Source: Streptomyces hundungensis (lineage in GTDB: Bacteria > Actinomycetota > Actinomycetes > Streptomycetales > Streptomycetaceae). Taken from it: a DNA stretch of 64,000 nt. Shown in pieces: positions 52,256-61,156 of this stretch. The position numbers were made by a program, and so were the translations under genes. A model generated the notes under the pieces. It saw only the letters and a list, made by a program, of their open reading frames with translations, was not told the DNA's origin and made no database searches. Numbering within the stretch: position 1 is the stretch's first letter; each line of letters begins with the position of its first letter. The stretch is taken from the NCBI RefSeq assembly GCF_003627815.1, contig NZ_CP032698.1:2108001-2172000 (forward strand). The letters are read 5' to 3'.

Positions 52256-53395
52256 TCAGCGGACCTGGAGACCCAGCGCGAGCGTCAGCTCAAGGACGCA
52301 TTGCGGCGATGCGAGATCCGGAAACAGTTCTCGCAGCTGTGACATCCGGTACCGGACGGTCTGGGGATGGACGAACAATGCCTTTGCCACTTCGTCCCGC
52401 CTGCCCTGGTGCAGCAGCCACGCCCGCAACGTCTCCTCCAGTCGCCGCGCGGTCGCGGCGGGCACGGTCCGCAGGGGTGCGAGGGCTCGGGCACGCAGGT
52501 CCGCGAACGCGTCCGCGTCGGCGCTCAGTACCAGCTCGGGCAGGTGGTCCTCGGTGTCGCGGATGTCGGCGGAAAGGGAGCGCGCGCGTACGGCTCGTGC
52601 GTACGAGGCGGACGCACGAGTCCATGGCCGGGCCGGGCCGACCACGGCGGCGCGGTGGTTCAGCTGTCTCAGGAGATGGGCCCGGTCGGCATCGGGGACC
52701 AGCAGCACGCCCAAGGCGTCCGGCAGATCGTCGAGGACGAGAGTGCTGGGGTGGAGCGTGCGGTAGGCAGGCCGGGCCTGGGCGGCGGGCAGCAGCACCG
52801 CGGTCAGCGACACTGGAGGCTGCCACCCGGCCCGTTGCACGGAGGCTCGCAGCACGTCCGGGCTCGCGTCGGCGAGGAGGTCGCGGGCCAGGTGTTCCAG
52901 GTGACGCTCCTGAGCCCGGCCCTGGGCGGCCAGTTCGTCGGCGTGGCCAGCGGCGCTCGCGGCGGAGAGCTCGTCGATGTAGGCGAAGGTCAGCTCGGCG
53001 AACTTGGCGACTTCGGCGGCGGGCAGCCCTGCGGGCACGGCACCCGTGGCCAGGCATCGCCAGGCCACGCGGGCTCCGACGCGGTAGGCGCTGAGCAGGG
53101 CGTCCATCGAACGGCCCTCGCGGACCTCGCCGCGACCCAGCTCGTAGGCCGCGTCACCGGCATCGCCGCCTGTGGCGTTGCCGCTCGCGAGGTCCAGATG
53201 GTGCCCCAGGGCGGTGCGTACGGCGCGGCGGATGATGCCGCCCATGCGGCCCGAAAGGGCGTTGGCGTAGGGAGGAACCTCGTCGATGATCGCCTGGACG
53301 ATCTCGTCGGCGGTGTTCTTCAGCGCGGCCCGCAATGCGCTGACCGTCGTCTCGTCCAGGGTCAGTTCGCTGGCTCTCCTGATGGCATGGTTCAT
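52256..53395 (-). CDS. PucR/CdaR-family transcriptional regulator
   Basis: A 379-residue regulator with an N-terminal RsbR-like helical sensor domain (NTADEIVQAIIDEVPPYANA, SAYRVGARVAWRCLA) and the C-terminal PucR-type helix-turn-helix LEETLRAWLLHQGRRDEVAK, then LFVHPQTVRYRMSQLRELF. The ATG at 53395 is preferred over the longer frame. It is divergent from the ferredoxin reductase/desaturase pair with 86 bp between, so control of that pair is likely. Confidence 0.87.
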   Translation of the reverse strand: MNHAIRRASELTLDETTVSALRAALKNTADEIVQAIIDEVPPYANALSGRMGGIIRRAVRTALGHHLDLASGNATGGDAGDAAYELGRGEVREGRSMDALLSAYRVGARVAWRCLATGAVPAGLPAAEVAKFAELTFAYIDELSAASAAGHADELAAQGRAQERHLEHLARDLLADASPDVLRASVQRAGWQPPVSLTAVLLPAAQARPAYRTLHPSTLVLDDLPDALGVLLVPDADRAHLLRQLNHRAAVVGPARPWTRASASYARAVRARSLSADIRDTEDHLPELVLSADADAFADLRARALAPLRTVPAATARRLEETLRAWLLHQGRRDEVAKALFVHPQTVRYRMSQLRELFPDLASPQCVLELTLALGLQVR

Positions 53396-53481
53396 GTTTT
53401 GTTTCCTGCGAACAATTCGGCCGACCAGATTCACGTTCTGGGGACAGGACTTTACGCCCTGAGGCGCATCAAGGTGGAGTC

Positions 53482-54537
53482 ATGAGGAGTGCGGCCCTCC
53501 GCGGCAGGGCGTGGAAACTGCTGGAGACGGTCACGACGCCGCTGTTGCCGTCGGACTACCTCGACCTGGTCAGTCCGCTGCGTGCGGGCGCTGAACTGCG
53601 CGGGCGCATCGAGGCAGTGCACCCCGAGACGGGTGACGCCGCGACCCTCGTGATCAGACCGGGGCGGGGGTGGCGCGGCCACACGGCCGGTCAGTACGTG
53701 CGCATCGGGGTCGACGTCGAGGGCGTACGCCTGTGGCGTGCCTACTCGCTCACCTCACCGACGGACCGCCGGGACGGCCGCGTCACGATCACCGTGAAGG
53801 CGATCCCGGGCGGCAAGGTCAGCAACCACCTGGTCCGCAGGGCGCAACCGGGCACGCTGATCCGGCTCGACCAGGCGACCGGTGAATTCGTGCTGCCCAA
53901 GCCCAAACCCGCCAAGGTGCTCTATCTGACGGCCGGCAGCGGCATCACGCCGGTGATGGGCATGCTGCGCGACACCGAGTTCGACGACGTCGTCATGGTG
54001 CACTCCGCACCGCGGCCACAAGACGTGATCTTCCGCAACGATCTGCACGACCTGGTCGCGGAGAAGAAGCTGCGCCTCACCGAGCTGCACACCGCCACGG
54101 ACGGCATGCTCGACATCGCCCGCCTCGACGAGCTCGTGCCCGACTGGGCCGAGCGGGAGACCTGGGCTTGCGGACCCGCGGGCCTGCTCGACGCCGCCGA
54201 GGCGCACTGGACCGAGCAGGGCGTCCAAGAGCGCCTGCACACCGAACGCTTCCGCCCCAGCGTCGTCGTCTCCGGGGACGGCGGCGAGGTCACGTTCCGC
54301 ACCACCGGCAAGATCGTCGACGCGGACGGCGCCACGCCGTTGCTGGACGTGGGCGAGGAGGCCGGCGTGCTCATGCCGTCCGGGTGCCGCATGGGCATCT
54401 GCTACGGCTGCGTCACACCGCTCAAGGCGGGGGCCGTCCGCGACCTGCGCACCGGCGAGATCACCGAGGCAGAGCCGGGCGTCCTCATCCAGACCTGCGT
54501 GTCCGCCGCGGCGGGCCCCTGCGACATCGAACGGTAG
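53482..54537 (+). CDS. Ferredoxin reductase with 2Fe-2S domain
   Basis: A 351-residue electron-transfer flavoprotein: FAD domain RAYSLTSPTDRRDG, NAD domain LYLTAGSGITPVMGML with ETWACGPAGLLDAA, and a C-terminal plant-type 2Fe-2S domain with SGCRMGICYGC plus a distal Cys. It resembles the oxidoreductases (Rv3230c type) that feed acyl-CoA desaturases. The desaturase gene follows 7 bp later, so it is almost certainly the electron donor. GGTGGAG precedes the start. Confidence 0.9.
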   Translation: MRSAALRGRAWKLLETVTTPLLPSDYLDLVSPLRAGAELRGRIEAVHPETGDAATLVIRPGRGWRGHTAGQYVRIGVDVEGVRLWRAYSLTSPTDRRDGRVTITVKAIPGGKVSNHLVRRAQPGTLIRLDQATGEFVLPKPKPAKVLYLTAGSGITPVMGMLRDTEFDDVVMVHSAPRPQDVIFRNDLHDLVAEKKLRLTELHTATDGMLDIARLDELVPDWAERETWACGPAGLLDAAEAHWTEQGVQERLHTERFRPSVVVSGDGGEVTFRTTGKIVDADGATPLLDVGEEAGVLMPSGCRMGICYGCVTPLKAGAVRDLRTGEITEAEPGVLIQTCVSAAAGPCDIER

Positions 54538-54544
54538 GAGAACC

Positions 54545-55663
54545 TTGACCGCCATTGACCCCACCGCCCACCTGAGCGGGGAGCAGATCGAAGAGCTTGG
54601 CCGAGAGCTGGACGCGATCCGCGACGGGGTGATCGCCGCCCGCGGCGAAAAGGACGCCGCCTACATCCGAAAGGTCATCTCCGCCCAGCGGGGGCTCGAA
54701 CTGGCCAGCAGGGGCGTGCTGCTGTTCTCGGCCTTCCCGCCCGCATGGCTGATCGGCACCGCCGGTCTGTCCGTGGCGAAGATCCTGGAGAACATGGAGA
54801 TCGGCCACAACGTCCTGCACGGCCAGTGGGACTGGATGCGGGACCCGAAGATCCACTCCACTACCTGGGACTGGGATCACGTCTCGCCGGCCGAGCAGTG
54901 GAAGCACTCGCACAACGAGCTGCACCACACGTACACCAACGTGATCGGCAAGGACAACGACCTCGGTTACGGCATCATGCGCGTCGACGAGGACCAGAAG
55001 TGGCACCCGCTCCACCTCGGCCAGCCGCTGTGGAACTTCCTCAACGCCTGCTTCTTCGAGTACGGCATCGCCGCCTACGACCTGGAGCTCGGCAACAACC
55101 TGGACAAGCACCGCCGCAAGGACCCGGAGTTCCGTGCGCGGGCCAAAGCCGTCGGCCGTAAGATCCGCAAGCAGGTGCTCAAGGACTACGTTGTCCACCC
55201 CCTGCTGTCGGGCCCGTCGTTCCTCAGCACGCTCGCCGCCACGTTTACCGCGAACCTGGTCCGCAACCTCTGGTCACACTCGGTGATCATGTGCGGGCAC
55301 TTCCCCGAGGGCGTGCAGGTCTTCGAACGCCGGTCGATCGAGCGCGAGACGCGCGGCCAGTGGTACCTGCGCCAGATGATGGGTTCGGCGAACATCAGCG
55401 GCAGCAAGGCCATGCACTTCATGACCGGCAACCTGTCACACCAGATCGAGCACCACCTGTTCCCGGACCTGCCGAGCAACCGGTACGCCGAGATCGCGGT
55501 GAAGGTACGCGCCTTGTTCGAGAAGTACGAGCTGGATTACGTCACGGGGCCCCTGCCCAAGCAGGTGTTCTCCGCGTGGCACAAGGTCTTCCGGCTCTCA
55601 CTGCCGAACAAGAAGTCCAAGGTCAAGACGGCAGCCCCCGAGCGAAAACTCGTCGTCACATGA
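54545..55663 (+). CDS. Membrane fatty-acid (acyl-CoA) desaturase
   Basis: A 372-residue integral-membrane di-iron desaturase with the three His boxes HNVLHGQWDW, HSHNELHHTY and HQIEHHLFPD, and hydrophobic segments around residues 55-85 and 205-240. It is related to DesA3-type stearoyl-CoA desaturases. The start is TTG, right behind TAGGAG at the reductase stop. It should insert a double bond in acyl-CoA or membrane lipid using the partner reductase. It is controlled by the divergent PucR. Confidence 0.9.
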   Translation: MTAIDPTAHLSGEQIEELGRELDAIRDGVIAARGEKDAAYIRKVISAQRGLELASRGVLLFSAFPPAWLIGTAGLSVAKILENMEIGHNVLHGQWDWMRDPKIHSTTWDWDHVSPAEQWKHSHNELHHTYTNVIGKDNDLGYGIMRVDEDQKWHPLHLGQPLWNFLNACFFEYGIAAYDLELGNNLDKHRRKDPEFRARAKAVGRKIRKQVLKDYVVHPLLSGPSFLSTLAATFTANLVRNLWSHSVIMCGHFPEGVQVFERRSIERETRGQWYLRQMMGSANISGSKAMHFMTGNLSHQIEHHLFPDLPSNRYAEIAVKVRALFEKYELDYVTGPLPKQVFSAWHKVFRLSLPNKKSKVKTAAPERKLVVT

Positions 55664-55734
55664 GCGGCACAGGCGTCATTTCGGCGTCAAGGTATTGCCC
55701 ATAACGCCCGCACCGCACATCATGCACATCGGCA

Positions 55735-55845
55735 AAACCGCAGGTCAGGCGGCCTTTGCGATGGGTTCCAGGATCGCCACGCACTCCACGTGGTGCGTCA
55801 TCGAAAAGATGTCGCAGGGCACAAGGCAACAGAAACCGCAGGTCA
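55735..55845. repeat. 13-bp direct repeats flanking a gene fragment
   Basis: AAACCGCAGGTCA occurs at 55735-55747 and 55833-55845. The pair brackets the RNA-methyltransferase tail fragment. It may mark a past insertion or recombination. Confidence 0.5.
55745..55819 (-). pseudogene. C-terminal fragment of an RNA (uracil-5-)methyltransferase
   Basis: About 24 codons on the minus strand read CDIFSMTHHVECVAILEP, then a short tail and TGA. This is the characteristic C-terminus of TrmA/RlmD-type enzymes. Upstream in frame there is nothing further of the family and no start. It is a relic of a larger gene. Whether it was carried in or left behind cannot be told here. Confidence 0.5.
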
Positions 55846-56344
55846 AAGCCGGTTTCTCGACTCGGTGGGCGCCATTCCTGAGCCCAGAGCGTCAAATGAG
55901 CGTCACGGTCGACAAGAGGCCCCGGCCTCGCCGGAACGTGACAGCGGCCTCGGCCGCCGACTCGTGGCCGACGAGGTATCGACCGGAGCGCCGATCAATT
56001 TCGTGGGCCGCTGCCTTGGGCGTCCCGTTCGACCGCTGCGGCGATCTGTTCCCGGAACCATTGACGTCGGGCAACAGGCGGCCTTCTCACTTGCCAGCGA
56101 GGCCCATGTGACGTCGTTGTAGCGGTCGCCGTGCACGCCGATGCGGGCCGCTGTGGCGTCGAGGTCCGCGATGTCGTCGGCGGGCAGGTGGCATTCCTGG
56201 CGTGGGCAAGCGGGGCGGCCAGATGAGCGCGATGAGTACGGCGACCAGTCGCGGGGTCCATCTCGCGGTGTCGTCGGACGAGCCTGCGTCGAGCGAGGGG
56301 CCGGCAGACGTCGGTGTCATCAAGCCGCTCCTTTCGCGAAGAGG
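55846..56344. other. Scarred stretch without an intact gene
   Basis: Several frames are open but none has a credible start and family. On the minus strand, DDIADLDATAARIGVHGDRY followed in another frame by RQWFREQIAAAVERD looks like degraded coding. I see no tRNA and no complete integrase or transposase. Confidence 0.4.
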
Positions 56345-56629
56345 GGCGCCGAGGCCACCGCACCGGACCACCCAGCGCACGAGTTCTTCTCCCACTGGCA
56401 GGAAAAGGGCGTACGCGAACTCGCGGACCGCCTGCGCTCCGGCGCCGAGTCCGGCGAACTCAAAGCGGGCCTGGACCACGAGAACATCGCCCGGGAGTGC
56501 GCGGCGCTCGACGCCGGACTACGACTCCAGTGGCTGGCCGGCGGGCGCTCGTTCGACCTGATCGCCGTGATGCGCTCGCACCTGGACCGCCTGATGAGCG
56601 CGATCTCGGCCGACGGCGAGGGGCTGTAG
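56345..56629 (+). pseudogene. TetR regulator, C-terminal fragment
   Basis: The last 90 or so residues of a TetR-type ligand domain: EFFSHWQEKGVRELADRLRS, GELKAGLDHENIARECAAL, LRLQWLAGG and VMRSHLDRLM before the stop. The helix-turn-helix and first half are missing, and no start with a ribosome site precedes it. It is probably truncated by the same events that scarred the region to its left. Confidence 0.65.
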
Positions 56630-56685
56630 CGCTCGGACGGCATCGGGGCGGGTGGCAACGCACCCCGCGTCACACCACAGTCAAT

Positions 56686-56700
56686 GTCAGGTACCCTGAC
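56686..56700. promoter_or_regulatory. Palindromic operator upstream of the XapX genes
   Basis: GTCAGG-TAC-CCTGAC, arms of 6 bp with a 3-bp spacer, 33 bp before the first XapX start. The same arms and spacing recur between the MarR and cupin genes at 63557-63571, so the MarR at 63053 is a candidate binder. Confidence 0.6.
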
Positions 56701-56733
56701 GGAAGTTGCTTTCTCGTAGGGAGCTGGGTCCTG

Positions 56734-56880
56734 ATGGCATACGTGAAGGTGCTGCTGGCCGGGATGGTGGTTGGAGTCCTGTACGTGGCACTGCGAGTGA
56801 AAGCTCCCGCTCCCCCGCCCGTCGCGCTGTGCGGCCTGCTCGGCATGCTGCTGAGCCAGGCCGCCCTGGGGGCCCTGTGA
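56734..56880 (+). CDS. XapX-domain (DUF1427) small membrane protein
   Basis: A 48-residue protein of two short hydrophobic helices: MAYVKVLLAGMVVGVLYVAL, then VKAPAPPPVALCGLLGMLL. This is the XapX/DUF1427 pattern (helix, PAPP turn, G-L-L-G-M-L). It is too short for many gene finders. Its stop overlaps the GTG of a second XapX-like gene. Function is unknown. The family often occurs beside aromatic-compound genes. Confidence 0.75.
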   Translation: MAYVKVLLAGMVVGVLYVALRVKAPAPPPVALCGLLGMLLSQAALGAL

Positions 56881-57161
56881 CCGCCTCACGCAGGGCCCGT
56901 GCGGTGGCGTTCGCGCGCCGGGCGGGGGTCTCCCTCCTCGCCGGAACCGTGATGGGCGCGGTCTTCTGGGCCATGGACGTCGCTGCACCCGCCCCGCCCC
57001 TGCTGAGCCTGTGCGGACTGGCGGGCATCCTCCTCGGCGAGCGGGTCGCCACGGCCCTCCGTACGCGGTGGGCACGGCGCCGCCGACCCGCCGACCCGGT
57101 GATCCCCACGCCCTCCGAGGGCGCCCGTCCCGAGAGAGCGCCACACGCGACTACCCGGTAG
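56877..57161 (+). CDS. Second XapX-like membrane protein
   Basis: A 94-residue protein with a basic N-terminus (TASRRARAVAFARRAGVSLL), then the XapX pattern AGTVMGAVFW ... APAPPLLSLCGLAGILLGE, and a polar Arg/Pro-rich tail. The GTG start overlaps the upstream stop (GTGA), so it is coupled to its shorter paralogue. The two may form a hetero-oligomer. Function is unknown. Confidence 0.72.
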   Translation: MTASRRARAVAFARRAGVSLLAGTVMGAVFWAMDVAAPAPPLLSLCGLAGILLGERVATALRTRWARRRRPADPVIPTPSEGARPERAPHATTR

Positions 57162-57235
57162 TGGGCGGCCGGACGACGGGGCCGCGGTCGGCCACGGTCT
57201 CGGGTCATGCGGTGGGCCCCGTCGGTGGCGGTGGG

Positions 57236-58393
57236 TCACAGATCCAGGACGAGGCGCGGGCAGGCGGCGCGCGAGACGCAGATGAACATCGTGTCGTCGC
57301 GTGCCTGTTCGGCGGGGGTGAGGAGGGAGTCGCGGTGGTCCACCACCCCGTCGAGGACGGCGGTCTCGCAGGTGCCACAGGTGCCCTCCCGGCATGAGGA
57401 CAGGACCTGCACACCGGCCTCCTCGACCGTCTGGAGGACGGTCTTGTCCGGCGGGACGGTCACCGTGATGCCGCTCCGGGAGAGTTCCACCTCGAAGGAG
57501 GCCGAAGGGGCGTCGTCCTTCCGCGCCTTCGGCGTGAACCGCTCGATGTGCAGGGTGCCCTCCGGCCAGGAGGCACATCGCCGCTCCACCGCGTCGAGCA
57601 GGGGTTCGGGACCGCAGCAGTAGACGAGGGTGCCGGGGGCGGGGCTGCCGAGCAGCCCGTCCAGGTCGAGGAGGCCGGTCTCGTCCTGGGGGCACAGTTC
57701 CACCCGGTGCGGGTGATCCTCGGCGAGCTGCCCGGCGAAAGCCATGGTCGCGCGGCTGCGTCCGCCGTACACCAGCCGCCAGTCGGCGCCCCGCCGCTCG
57801 GCGGCGGCGATCATCGGCAGGACCGGCGTGATGCCGATGCCGCCGGCGATGAAGAGGTAGCGGGGGGAGTCGACCAGCGGGAAGTGGTTGCGGGGGCCGC
57901 GCACCCGGACCGTGTCGCCCTCGGCCAGCGTGTCGTGTACGTAGCGGGAGCCGCCCCGGCTCTGCGGCTCGCGCAGCACGGCCACGTGGAGGAGGGAGGT
58001 GTCCCCCGGGTCGCCGCAGAGCGAGTACTGCCGTACCAGGTCAGGCCCCAGCACCAGATCGGGCCCCAGCACCAGATCGATGTGGGCGCCGGGGCTCCAC
58101 GCGGGCAGCCGCTCGCCGGAGGGGTGGGCCAGGCTGAGCCGGACGACGCCCTCGGCGAGGGGCTCCTTGCCCACCAGGGTCAGGTCGAGCTCGACCTCGG
58201 TGCGCTGCGGACTTGTGAGGCCGGGGCGGTGGTCCTCGGGGTGGCCCAGCAACCAGTCCCACAGCTCCACCGGGTCCTCGAACTCCCGCCGCGCACCACA
58301 GTGACAGACGGCCAGCAGCCGGTCGGTACCGAGCACCCAGTGGATGCGGTGGACGTTCTCGCCGGAGAGGACGGGTGGGTGGAGCGGGGTCAT
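57236..58393 (-). CDS. vanB: Rieske-oxygenase reductase, VanB type
   Basis: A 385-residue protein. The FNR-like core has RQYSLCGDP (FMN) and FIAGGIGITPVLPMI with VYCCGPEPLLDAV (NAD), and the C-terminal 2Fe-2S domain has SSCREGTCGTC and a later Cys. The N-terminal 65 residues are an extra domain with VCHCGARREFEDP. A six-residue in-frame duplication (VLGPDL twice) lies before the FMN motif. It overlaps vanA by 4 bp and supplies electrons to it. Confidence 0.85.
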   Translation of the reverse strand: MTPLHPPVLSGENVHRIHWVLGTDRLLAVCHCGARREFEDPVELWDWLLGHPEDHRPGLTSPQRTEVELDLTLVGKEPLAEGVVRLSLAHPSGERLPAWSPGAHIDLVLGPDLVLGPDLVRQYSLCGDPGDTSLLHVAVLREPQSRGGSRYVHDTLAEGDTVRVRGPRNHFPLVDSPRYLFIAGGIGITPVLPMIAAAERRGADWRLVYGGRSRATMAFAGQLAEDHPHRVELCPQDETGLLDLDGLLGSPAPGTLVYCCGPEPLLDAVERRCASWPEGTLHIERFTPKARKDDAPSASFEVELSRSGITVTVPPDKTVLQTVEEAGVQVLSSCREGTCGTCETAVLDGVVDHRDSLLTPAEQARDDTMFICVSRAACPRLVLDL

Positions 58394-59454
58394 CGGGCCA
58401 CCGCCGGGGCCGGCGTCGCGGCCCCCTCCTGCGCCAGGCGGGCGAGAATGCGGCGGGCGGCAACGCCGCCGGTGTCGATGTTGATGCTCAGCTCCTGGTA
58501 GCCGGCCTTTTCGGTGTCCAGGGACTTCTGCAGCACGTTGAGGGCGACGACGTCCTGCATGACCACCGTGTGATTGTTGCCGCGCAGGAATTCGGTGACG
58601 TCCTGGTCGTCGAGGGCGAAGTCACGGGCCACGGCCCAGAAGTCGTACACCGTCTTCTCCGTCGACGGGGTGATGCCGTAGACGACCTCCACGTGGAAGG
58701 CGTGCGGGTCGCTGCCGTCCGAATTCGGCCCGGGCGCGCCGTCCGGCGCGACGCGCGAGTGGAGCAGGTAGAGACCGGGCGCGTGGTACTCGACGTCCTG
58801 CCAGCGGGTGATCCGGCCCTTGATGCCCGTGGACTTCGCATAGAACGGAGGGCACTCCGCGTCGTCCATGTGGCGACTGACGTACACGATGCCGGCCGCG
58901 TCGTCGACCTCGGTGGTGATGGGCGTCTCGGCGACCTCGGGGGTGCCGATGTAACCGCCGTGCAGGTAGGTCTCGTGGGACAGGTCCATGAGGTTGTCGA
59001 CGAGCAGGCCGTAGTCGCTGTCGATCGGCTCCATGCCCGACACGACGGTGTAATCGGGCGAGTCCATCCACGGGGCGCGGGGCGGCAAAGTGTCCCCGGG
59101 CTCGCGGTCGCCGATCCATACCCACACGAAGGAGTCCTGTTCGACCACCGGGTAGGTCTTCAGCCGGGCGGTGCGCGGGATGCGCTGCTGGCCGGGCACG
59201 GAGACGCAGCCGCCGTCGGTGCCGTAGGTGAAGCCGTGGTACCCGCACACCACTTGGTCGCCGTCCAGGCGGCTCGGTGCCTGCGACAGCGGGAAGCGCC
59301 GGTGCACACAGCGCTCCGACATCGCCACCGGCCGGCCGTCCTCGGTGCGGTACAGCAGGATCGGCTCGCCCAGTACGGTGCGCCCCAGCAGCTCGCGCCC
59401 GACCTCGCGGCCGTAGGCGGCGACGTACCACTGATCGCGTACGAAAGCAGTCAT
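58390..59454 (-). CDS. vanA: Rieske oxygenase, vanillate O-demethylase-like
   Basis: A 354-residue oxygenase: Rieske cluster motif CVHRRFPLSQ ... VVCGYHGFTYG (CxH...CxxH) and the mononuclear iron site DNLMDLSHETYLHGG (D...HxxxxH). The WMDSPDYTVVSGMEPIDSDY segment is typical of VanA-like O-demethylases. The family removes methyl groups from methoxy-aromatic acids as formaldehyde. It pairs with vanB, an MFS transporter and an IclR regulator. The true substrate may be another aromatic. Confidence 0.85.
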   Translation of the reverse strand: MTAFVRDQWYVAAYGREVGRELLGRTVLGEPILLYRTEDGRPVAMSERCVHRRFPLSQAPSRLDGDQVVCGYHGFTYGTDGGCVSVPGQQRIPRTARLKTYPVVEQDSFVWVWIGDREPGDTLPPRAPWMDSPDYTVVSGMEPIDSDYGLLVDNLMDLSHETYLHGGYIGTPEVAETPITTEVDDAAGIVYVSRHMDDAECPPFYAKSTGIKGRITRWQDVEYHAPGLYLLHSRVAPDGAPGPNSDGSDPHAFHVEVVYGITPSTEKTVYDFWAVARDFALDDQDVTEFLRGNNHTVVMQDVVALNVLQKSLDTEKAGYQELSINIDTGGVAARRILARLAQEGAATPAPAVAR

Positions 59455-59480
59455 GATCGTTTCCTTCCGGAGTGGGGTGT

Positions 59481-60794
59481 TCAGTGCGCGGTGCCGGCGG
59501 CCGGGGCCGCTGCGGCGGGCTCCGTGTGCGCTGCCGTGGCGGGGCGCAGCAGCAGGAGGAGCGCCGATGTGGCGATGAAGATCAGGCTGACGGCCAGGTA
59601 GAGGTTCTGCGGGGTCCAGCCGGCGTCGAGCATGCCGCCCGCGACGGTCGGGGCGAGGATCGCGCCGATGCGGCCGACCGCGAGGGCGCTGCCGAGTCCG
59701 GTGGCCCGGATTTCTGGGCCGTACGTGGCCGGGGTGAGGGCGTACAGACCGGCCACGCAGCCGTTCGCGAACAGGCCGATCACCGCGCCGAGGGCGAAGG
59801 CCGCTCCCAGCGAGGACGTCGAGGCGATGAAGGCGGACAGCATCACGGCCGTGGTGATCAGGTAGGCCATCAGGACGGAGCGGAGCGCGTAGCGGGCGGC
59901 GAGGGCCCCGAGCCCGGCCGCGCCGAAGATGCCGCCGAGGTTGAGCAGTGTCCCGCCGGTCAGGCCCTGGGTGCCGGACAGGCCGGCCTCGACCAGCAGG
60001 GTCGGCGTCCAGCTGGTCACGAAGTAGAAGCCGGCCATGACGAGGAAGAACGCGGACCACAGCAGCAGCGTCGAGCGGCGCATCGCGGGTGAGAGCAGCT
60101 CGCGGAATCCGGCCCCGACTCCGGCCGGTCCGGCGGTGGGCTCGGGCAGGCTCTCCAGCGGCGGTCGGCCCATGCGCCGGGCCAGGGCGTTGATCCTCTC
60201 GAGGGCGCCCTTCGGCCTGCGGGAGGCCAGGAAGTCCACGGACTCGGGCAGGCAGAAGTAAGCCAGCGGGACGGCGACGGCGGTGGCCAGGCCACCGGTC
60301 AGGAAGACCGAACGCCAGCCGAACTCCCCGATCATGCCGACCGCGAGCAGCCCGCCCACGGTGGCGCCGGCCGCGTAGCCGGTGGAGTTGAGGCTGACGG
60401 CGAGCCCGCGCCAGCGGCGGGAGGCGTATTCGCCGGCGATGACGTTGCTGTCCGCCAGGACGCCTCCGATGCCGACGCCGGTGAGCACGCGCAGCACTCC
60501 GAGCTGGGCGGGTGACTGGCTGACCGAGGAGAGCAGCATCCCGGCGGCGGCCAGCGCCAGGCAGCCGAGGATGACCGGCCGGCGGCCGATCCGGTCGGCC
60601 CACGGGGCGACGCACAGGGCGCCCAGAGCCATGCCGACGAGGCCCGCGCTGAGCAGCAGCCCGAGCTCGGAAGAGCTGAGTTCCCACTCCGCCGACACGG
60701 CTTTTCCTGTGAAGGCCATGACGAGTACGTCGAAGCCGTCGAGCATGTTGAGCAGGACGCACACCGCAATCGCGCCCCATTGGAAGCGGCTCAT
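59481..60794 (-). CDS. MFS aromatic-acid transporter (AAHS type)
   Basis: A 437-residue, 12-helix MFS protein: VLLNMLDGFDVLVMAFTGK at helix 1 (the DGxD motif of aromatic acid:H+ symporters), APWADRIGRRPVILGCLALA (motif A) and ALARRMGRPPLESLP in the central loop. It is 26 bp upstream of vanA on the same strand, so it probably imports the substrate. An upstream GTG would add 14 residues. I prefer the ATG at 60794 with GAGGGG. Confidence 0.85.
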   Translation of the reverse strand: MSRFQWGAIAVCVLLNMLDGFDVLVMAFTGKAVSAEWELSSSELGLLLSAGLVGMALGALCVAPWADRIGRRPVILGCLALAAAGMLLSSVSQSPAQLGVLRVLTGVGIGGVLADSNVIAGEYASRRWRGLAVSLNSTGYAAGATVGGLLAVGMIGEFGWRSVFLTGGLATAVAVPLAYFCLPESVDFLASRRPKGALERINALARRMGRPPLESLPEPTAGPAGVGAGFRELLSPAMRRSTLLLWSAFFLVMAGFYFVTSWTPTLLVEAGLSGTQGLTGGTLLNLGGIFGAAGLGALAARYALRSVLMAYLITTAVMLSAFIASTSSLGAAFALGAVIGLFANGCVAGLYALTPATYGPEIRATGLGSALAVGRIGAILAPTVAGGMLDAGWTPQNLYLAVSLIFIATSALLLLLRPATAAHTEPAAAAPAAGTAH

Positions 60795-60845
60795 CGGCCC
60801 CTCGTCGAGGGCGGCGCGCAGAGAAGGGCCGGTCACCGGACGGTT

Positions 60846-60881
60846 CCGGAAGGATGGGGAGAACCGGAAGGATGGGGAGAA
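60846..60881. repeat. 18-bp tandem direct repeat upstream of the van operon
   Basis: CCGGAAGGATGGGGAGAA occurs twice in direct succession (60846-60863, 60864-60881), about 50 bp before the MFS start. It is a candidate IclR-type operator. The remainder of the 60795-61156 gap shows no gene. Confidence 0.6.
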
Positions 60882-61156
60882 GAGGGTGGCAGAACCATGG
60901 CAGCACTCCGTTGTCGACTGCGTGGAGGTCGTCGACACCCACCGCAAGGGCCTACGGGGAGTGGGCGCGGGTGCGGCCCCGGCGGACCGGGGCCCGGGCG
61001 TCGACCGGTGCGGACCATCGTGGCGTCGGCGCCCTCGGGTCACCATGGGCCTTTCCGGATGCCGGGAAACATCTGCGAAACGCCGGCCGGGCCGCAGGGG
61101 CTCGGCTCGCCACACGGCATGGGCGGTACGGAAGCTCAGGCGCGGGACGGCGGGGT

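Noticed and set aside
55695..56122. Plus-strand frames of 110-138 codons after the desaturase gene
   Set aside because: No ribosome sites or family, and they overlap the minus-strand methyltransferase tail and degraded coding.
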